Assembly: GCA_934513685.1 (NCBI GenBank)
Contig: CAKSWY010000041.1
Location: forward strand, 1-8,464
Reading direction: 5' to 3'
DNA length: 8,464 nucleotides
From: an uncultured Oscillospiraceae bacterium
Lineage (GTDB): Bacteria > Bacillota > Clostridia > Oscillospirales > Ruminococcaceae
Notes under the pieces: generated by a model
The model's input: only the letters and a program-made list of their open reading frames with translations
Told to the model about the DNA's origin: nothing
Databases searched by the model: none
Shown here: positions 4,829 through 8,464 of the stretch, piece by piece
Numbering within the stretch: position 1 is the stretch's first letter
How the letters are laid out: each line of letters starts with the position of its first letter
Position numbers and translations under genes: made by a program

Positions 4829-6679
4829 ATGACGAAAAAACAGAAGAAAATGCTGCAGCGCATTCTTATTGCGGCGGCGCTGCTGGTGATCCTGCACTTT
4901 GTGCCGGCCACCGGCCTGCTGAAGCTGGCGCTGTATCTGGTGCCCTACCTTATCATCGGCTACGACGTGCTGAAAAAGGCCGTGCGCGGCATCCTCAATG
5001 GCCAGGTGTTCGACGAGAACTTCCTGATGGCCGTTGCCACCGTGGGTGCGGTGGCCCTGGGCGACTACAACGAGGGCGCGGCGGTTATGCTGTTCTACCA
5101 GGTGGGCGAATTGTTCCAGAACTACGCTGTGGGCAAGAGCCGCAAGAGCATTGCCTCGCTGATGGACATCCGCCCCGACTACGCCAACCTGAAAAAGGAC
5201 GGCAAGGTAGAGCAGGTGGACCCGGACGAAGTGGCCGTGGGCGATGAGATTCTGGTCAAGCCCGGCGAGCGGGTGCCGCTGGACGGCGTGGTGCTGGAGG
5301 GCAGCACCAATCTGGACACGGCCGCCCTCACCGGCGAGAGCCTGCCCCGGGTCATTCAGCCCGGCGATGAGGTCATCAGCGGCTGCGTGAACCTGGACGG
5401 TCTGGTCACCGTGCAGGTCACCAAGCCCTACGGCCAGTCCACCGTGGCGAAGATTCTGGATCTGGTGGAAAACTCCAGCAGCAAAAAGGCCAAGGCCGAG
5501 AACTTCATCACGAAATTTGCCCGGTGGTACACCCCCACCGTCTGCGGGCTGGCGCTGGCGCTGGCCATTCTGCCCAACTTCTTCCTGGGCGGCCCCTGGA
5601 CCATGTGGCTGCACCGGGCGCTCACCTTCCTGGTGGTCAGCTGCCCCTGCGCGCTGGTCATCAGCATTCCCCTCAGTTTCTTCGGCGGCATCGGCGGTGC
5701 GTCCAGCCAGGGCATTCTGGTGAAGGGCGGCAACTATCTGGAGGCCCTGGCGAAAACCCAGGTGGTGGTCATGGACAAGACCGGCACCCTCACCCAGGGG
5801 CACTTCTCCGTGACCGATGTGGCCCCCCAGCCCGGCTGGGAGAAGGCCCAGCTGCTGACGCTGGCGGCCCTAGCGGAGCAGCACTCCAGCCACCCCATCT
5901 CCAAGTCCATTCAGGCGGCGGCCGGGCTGGAGCCGGACCCTGACCGGGTTGCGGACGTGCAGGAGCTGGCGGGCCTGGGCGTGAAGGCTCAGGTGGACGG
6001 AAAATCCGTGGCCGTGGGCAATGCCCGCCTGATGGAGCACGAACACGCGGCGTTTACCCCGGCGGAAGGCGGCGGTACGTTGGTGTATCTGGCGGTGGAC
6101 GGCCAGTATGCGGGTGTGATCCGCATTGAGGACGCCCCCAAGCCCGGCGCGGCCCAGGCCCTGAAGGACCTGAAGCACGAGGGCGTGGAAAAGCTGGTGA
6201 TGTTGACCGGCGACGCCCCGGAGGCGGCCTGCACGGTGGCAGACCGGCTGGGCATTGACGAGGTACACGCCGGGCTGCTGCCGGCGGACAAGGTCACCCA
6301 GGTGGAGCGCCTGCTGGGCGAGAAGAAGGAAGGCCGCCAGCTGGTGTTTGTGGGTGACGGCATCAACGACGCGCCGGTGCTCTCCCGCGCCGATGTGGGC
6401 GTGGCCATGGGCGCCATGGGCAGCGACGCCGCCATTGAAGCGGCGGACGTGGTGTTGATGGACGACAAGCTGGAAAAGCTGGGCGTGGCCATCCGCATTG
6501 CCCGGCAGACCTTGCGCATTGTCAACGAGAATATCGTGCTGGCCCTGGGCATCAAGATTGCGGTGCTGGTGCTGAGTGCCCTGGGCCTGGCCGGTATGTG
6601 GGCCGCGGTGTTTGCCGACGTGGGCGTGGCGGTCATCGCCATCCTGAACGCCAGCCGGATGCTGCGCTACAAGGGCTGA
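4829..6679 (+). CDS. cadA: P1B-type Zn/Cd/Pb-translocating ATPase lacking an HMA domain
   Basis: This predicted 616-residue membrane pump should export Zn, Cd or Pb at the cost of ATP. All core P-type motifs are present: TGES (168-171) in the actuator domain; SCPC with Cys272-Pro273-Cys274 in the transmembrane metal path; DKTGTLTQG with Asp316, which is phosphorylated; the P1B His355-Pro356 pair (SSHP); and GDGINDAP (509-516). In the last two membrane segments Lys576 (GIKIAVLVL) and Asp597 (FADVG) match the ZntA-group residues that mark group P1B-2, so copper or cobalt is unlikely. Membrane segments start at about residue 10, with no room for an N-terminal HMA domain; it is supplied as a separate protein at 4453-4671. 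Most CadA/ZntA pumps are 650-750 residues because they carry that domain. AAAGGAG lies eight bases before ATG 4829. The symbol denotes the family; exact metal preference is not shown by sequence. Confidence 0.96.
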   Translation: MTKKQKKMLQRILIAAALLVILHFVPATGLLKLALYLVPYLIIGYDVLKKAVRGILNGQVFDENFLMAVATVGAVALGDYNEGAAVMLFYQVGELFQNYAVGKSRKSIASLMDIRPDYANLKKDGKVEQVDPDEVAVGDEILVKPGERVPLDGVVLEGSTNLDTAALTGESLPRVIQPGDEVISGCVNLDGLVTVQVTKPYGQSTVAKILDLVENSSSKKAKAENFITKFARWYTPTVCGLALALAILPNFFLGGPWTMWLHRALTFLVVSCPCALVISIPLSFFGGIGGASSQGILVKGGNYLEALAKTQVVVMDKTGTLTQGHFSVTDVAPQPGWEKAQLLTLAALAEQHSSHPISKSIQAAAGLEPDPDRVADVQELAGLGVKAQVDGKSVAVGNARLMEHEHAAFTPAEGGGTLVYLAVDGQYAGVIRIEDAPKPGAAQALKDLKHEGVEKLVMLTGDAPEAACTVADRLGIDEVHAGLLPADKVTQVERLLGEKKEGRQLVFVGDGINDAPVLSRADVGVAMGAMGSDAAIEAADVVLMDDKLEKLGVAIRIARQTLRIVNENIVLALGIKIAVLVLSALGLAGMWAAVFADVGVAVIAILNASRMLRYKG

Positions 6680-6725
6680 GTTACGGCGGCGTTTCTCTGC
6701 GTCACAGAATCGGAACAAAAAACAG

Positions 6726-6787
6726 AAAGGCCCCCTGCGGGATCGGCTTCTTCCAAACGAGGAAACCGCCCGCAGGGGGCCTTTTTT
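6726..6787. terminator. Shared bidirectional terminator between the ATPase and coaX
   Basis: AAAGGCCCCCTGCGGG (6726-6741) pairs with CCCGCAGGGGGCCTTT (6769-6784), a perfect 16-pair stem flanked by A-rich DNA on the left and TTTTTT (6782-6787) on the right. The 27-base loop can fold further. Because the two genes converge here it should end transcripts from both sides. Confidence 0.93.
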
Positions 6788-6831
6788 AATTGACTTTTTA
6801 ACAGGGATTCAAAAAATGGTGGAAAACCCGC

Positions 6832-7599
6832 TCACTGGTTCAGCTGCCAGTAGCGGTACAGCCCCTCCAGAACCAGATCCGGCGCGTGGATGGCCTTGCG
6901 GCGGCAATAGGGCAGCACCACCGGGGCCAGCCCGCCGGTGACCACCAGCGTGGCCTCGCCGTTCAGCTCCTCCTCCATCCGGTCGGCCATGCCGTCCAGC
7001 AGGGCGGCGGCGCCCAGAACCACGCCGCTTTGCAGGCTGGCCACGGTGTTGGTGCCGATGGCTGCCTTCGGGCCTTGAATGGCCACCGAGAACAGCTGGC
7101 TGGCCCGCCCGGCCAGCGCCTCCAGCCCCATGGCCACGCCCGGGGCGATGGACACACCCAGAATGTTGCCGCTCTTGTCCTGGGCGGTGAAGGTGGTGGC
7201 GGTGCCCAGGTCCGCCACAATGGCGGGCATGGGGGTGAGGGCCGTGGCGGCAATGGCCCCGGCCAGCAGGTCGTTGCCCACTTCATCGGGGTCATCGGTG
7301 AAAATGTCCACCCCGCCGGTGTTGCCCCGGCGGTTGAGCTGCACCGGGGTGCTGCCGCACACCGCCTGCAGGGCGGCGCACACCACCTCGTTCAGGGGCG
7401 GCACCACGCTGCACAGGGCCGCGCCCTCAAAGCGGGCGTCTGCCTGCCCGGCCTCGGCCAGCCCCTCGCGCAGGGCCTTGGTGTAGGCCGCGCCGTCCCA
7501 GCTGTGGTCGGTGGGGAGACGAAGCTCAAATACGCGGCCGCGGTCGCCCCAGCCCGCCACGGTCACGTTGGTGTTACCCATATCTGCCAGCAAAACCAT
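6832..7599 (-). CDS. coaX: Type III pantothenate kinase
   Basis: This predicted 255-residue cytosolic enzyme phosphorylates pantothenate, the first step of coenzyme A synthesis. It is an ASKHA-fold protein of the CoaX type, which uses potassium and is not inhibited by CoA. Phosphate-binding motif 1 is DMGNTN with Asp6. The family's DDPxEVGxD region is present with the likely catalytic-base Asp110, and DLGTATT (130-136) is phosphate motif 2. IGTNTVASLQSG (181-192), VVTGG (219-223) and LVLEGLYRYW (242-251) follow as expected. The usual GADR is GNDL here and the usual GGxIxPG is GVSIAPG, mild departures. The start at 7599 is chosen because DMGNTN must sit near the N-terminus and a GGCAGG-type ribosome site lies upstream on this strand. 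Length is typical (about 255). Confidence 0.95.
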   Translation of the reverse strand: MVLLADMGNTNVTVAGWGDRGRVFELRLPTDHSWDGAAYTKALREGLAEAGQADARFEGAALCSVVPPLNEVVCAALQAVCGSTPVQLNRRGNTGGVDIFTDDPDEVGNDLLAGAIAATALTPMPAIVADLGTATTFTAQDKSGNILGVSIAPGVAMGLEALAGRASQLFSVAIQGPKAAIGTNTVASLQSGVVLGAAALLDGMADRMEEELNGEATLVVTGGLAPVVLPYCRRKAIHAPDLVLEGLYRYWQLNQ

Positions 7600-7622
7600 T
7601 GTTCCTGCCTGCCTTTTCCAAA

Positions 7623-7638
7623 GCCCGGAATTCCGGGC
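7623..7638 (-). promoter_or_regulatory. Perfect palindrome in the coaX leader
   Basis: GCCCGGAATTCCGGGC is a 16-base perfect palindrome between the coaX promoter and its start codon. As RNA it folds into a 6-pair GC stem with an AATT loop about 24 bases before the start; as DNA it could be a dimer-binding site. No regulator for it can be named. Confidence 0.4.
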
Positions 7639-7659
7639 AGAATTTGCGAATGTACCCTC

Positions 7660-7688
7660 AGTATACCCTGTTTTTTCCATTGCCGCAA
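7660..7688 (-). promoter_or_regulatory. coaX promoter, sigma-A type
   Basis: Read on the minus strand, TTGCGG (7688-7683) and TATACT (7665-7660) are 17 bases apart. Transcription would start near 7653, giving a leader of about 54 bases that includes the palindrome. Both hexamers are moderately close to consensus. Confidence 0.72.
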
Positions 7689-7785
7689 CGGAATTGGGGT
7701 TAAACCCGCCGCAAACTGCATAAGAATTGGGCAAAAGCGCGGCGATGGCCCTGCCCGGCCGGCCGCGGCGTAAGGAGGGAAGGGC

Positions 7786-8403
7786 ATGTTTGTGCTGACA
7801 ATGAACCGGACCGGCCTGCGGCGGCTGGGCGTGGCGGCCCTGTGCGGCGTGGTGCTGACGGGAACGGTGATGGTCGTAAACCGCCATTTGGAACAGGCCG
7901 ACGCGGCCCCCACTGCGGCCGAGAGCGCGGGGGAACGCATTGCCACCACCCAGGACATCGGGGCCTATTTCAGCGCCCGCGGCCTGGAGGTGGACCTGAC
8001 CACGGCGGCGGTGGACGAGGTGAAGGTGCCCCGCAAGTGGGACGAGGACTTCAAGGCCTTTGACGAGGTGGTGAAGCAGAGCGGCCAGGGCCTGAAAAAA
8101 TACCGGGGCAAGGCGGTGGAAAAGTGGACGGCCGCCTGCCCGGCCCGCTCCACGGGGGAGAGCACCTGCCAGGCGGTGCTTCTGGTGTACAAGAAAAAGC
8201 CGGTGGGGGCGTATCTGCGCACCGAGCCGGGCGGCGAGGTGCTGGGGCTGAACGACGCCGCAGCCACCCCGGCCCCGCTGAACAGTGCCGAAGCCGCGGC
8301 CGCTGAGCTGTTCGGCGAGGAAGCGCTGGAGACGGCCCTGGATGGGGAGGATGCCGAAACGGAGGCGGAGCTTGCCCAGGCAGGGGCCGAACCGGTGGAA
8401 TAG
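7786..8403 (+). CDS. Membrane-anchored DUF4830-like protein of unknown function
   Basis: This predicted 205-residue protein has a basic N-terminus and one hydrophobic segment (about 15-31), so it is likely a single-pass protein with the rest outside the cytoplasm. Residues about 55-157 resemble the DUF4830 family: an IGAYFSARGLEV start, a VPRKWDEDFKAFDEVV segment, LKKYRGKAVEKWT, then a strand VLLVYKKKPVGAYL and EVLGLN. I recognise this by pattern; its function is unknown. Cys118 and Cys128 bracket a short loop and could form a disulfide outside the cell. The last 40 residues are an acidic Ala/Glu-rich tail, probably disordered. AAGGAGG (7772-7778) lies seven bases before ATG 7786; ATG 7801 is a less likely later start. 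The gene is divergent from coaX with 186 bases between, and no clear promoter of its own was found. Confidence 0.85.
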   Translation: MFVLTMNRTGLRRLGVAALCGVVLTGTVMVVNRHLEQADAAPTAAESAGERIATTQDIGAYFSARGLEVDLTTAAVDEVKVPRKWDEDFKAFDEVVKQSGQGLKKYRGKAVEKWTAACPARSTGESTCQAVLLVYKKKPVGAYLRTEPGGEVLGLNDAAATPAPLNSAEAAAAELFGEEALETALDGEDAETEAELAQAGAEPVE

Positions 8404-8426
8404 AGGCGTATTGAGGGAGAAATAAG

Positions 8427-8464
8427 GCCCGGGCTGAGCACCGAACGGGGTGCTGTGCCCGGGC
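8427..8464 (+). terminator. Hairpin after the DUF4830-like gene, cut by the window end
   Basis: GCCCGGGC (8427-8434) pairs with GCCCGGGC (8457-8464), and inner AGCACC (8437-8442) pairs with GGTGCT (8449-8454) around a GAACGG-type loop. The stem ends at the last base of the window, so the expected T-run cannot be seen. A terminator is likely from the stem strength and position 23 bases after the stop. Confidence 0.7.

Noticed and set aside
4736..5803. 355-codon minus-strand open frame across the ATPase 5' half
   Set aside because: It lies opposite strongly conserved P-type ATPase motifs and has no domain or start signal.
7694..7727. Promoter for the DUF4830-like gene (TTGGGG with CATAAG)
   Set aside because: The hexamers are poor matches and the spacer is 19 bases; not strong enough to annotate.
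6886..7773. 295-codon plus-strand open frame opposite coaX
   Set aside because: CoaX motifs on the minus strand are convincing; the plus-strand product is low complexity and runs across the coaX promoter.
1..8464. CRISPR array, tRNA, rRNA or complete insertion sequence
   Set aside because: I found no regularly spaced repeats, no cloverleaf or CCA-like tRNA ends, no rRNA-like stretch and no transposase gene.

Overview
The window looks like the chromosome of a GC-rich, low-to-moderate-complexity Firmicute, most likely an Oscillospiraceae/Ruminococcaceae gut anaerobe of the Faecalibacterium-Gemmiger-Subdoligranulum kind. This rests on strong G/C third-position codon use combined with Firmicute-style AAGGAGG ribosome binding sites, TTGACA/TATAAT promoters, many strong intrinsic terminators, a type III pantothenate kinase and a DUF4830-like protein. 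The genus is an inference from style, not from a marker gene.

Layout. (1) Bases 1-760 differ from the rest. They hold the AT-rich 3' end of a cut-off gene, a small AT-rich lipoprotein gene, and a non-coding stretch with three hairpins. A near-identical 14-base repeat follows each of the two stop codons. This reads as a horizontally acquired segment or its scar against the GC-rich core. (2) Bases 761-2396: purB (adenylosuccinate lyase) with its own sigma-A type promoter, a GC hairpin plus T-run in its leader, and a strong terminator. (3) Bases 2418-3817: a two-gene unit of a hexapeptide-repeat sugar O-acetyltransferase and the 16S rRNA pseudouridine synthase rsuA, ended by a long terminator. 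(4) Bases 3878-6787: a soft-metal (Zn/Cd/Pb) resistance module. It has a consensus promoter with a SmtB/CadC-type operator next to the -10, an ArsR-family repressor with both the alpha3N-type cysteines and a complete alpha5 site, a free-standing 72-residue HMA metal-binding protein, a terminator, and a P1B-type ATPase that lacks its own N-terminal HMA domain. (5) Bases 6832-7599, minus strand: coaX (type III pantothenate kinase), convergent with the ATPase across a shared bidirectional terminator. (6) Bases 7786-8403, plus strand and divergent from coaX: a membrane-anchored DUF4830-like protein with an acidic Ala/Glu tail, followed by a hairpin cut by the window end.

How the genes work together. 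The metal module is the only clear functional system. The repressor should leave the operator when Cd/Zn/Pb binds, the small HMA protein would capture or hand over metal, and the ATPase would export it. Splitting the HMA domain from the pump, with a terminator between them, is the most distinctive architecture here. The other genes are housekeeping (purine synthesis, rRNA modification, CoA synthesis) and are not obviously connected. I saw no wholly new defence or mobile system. The left edge is the best place to look for one, but most of that element lies outside the window.
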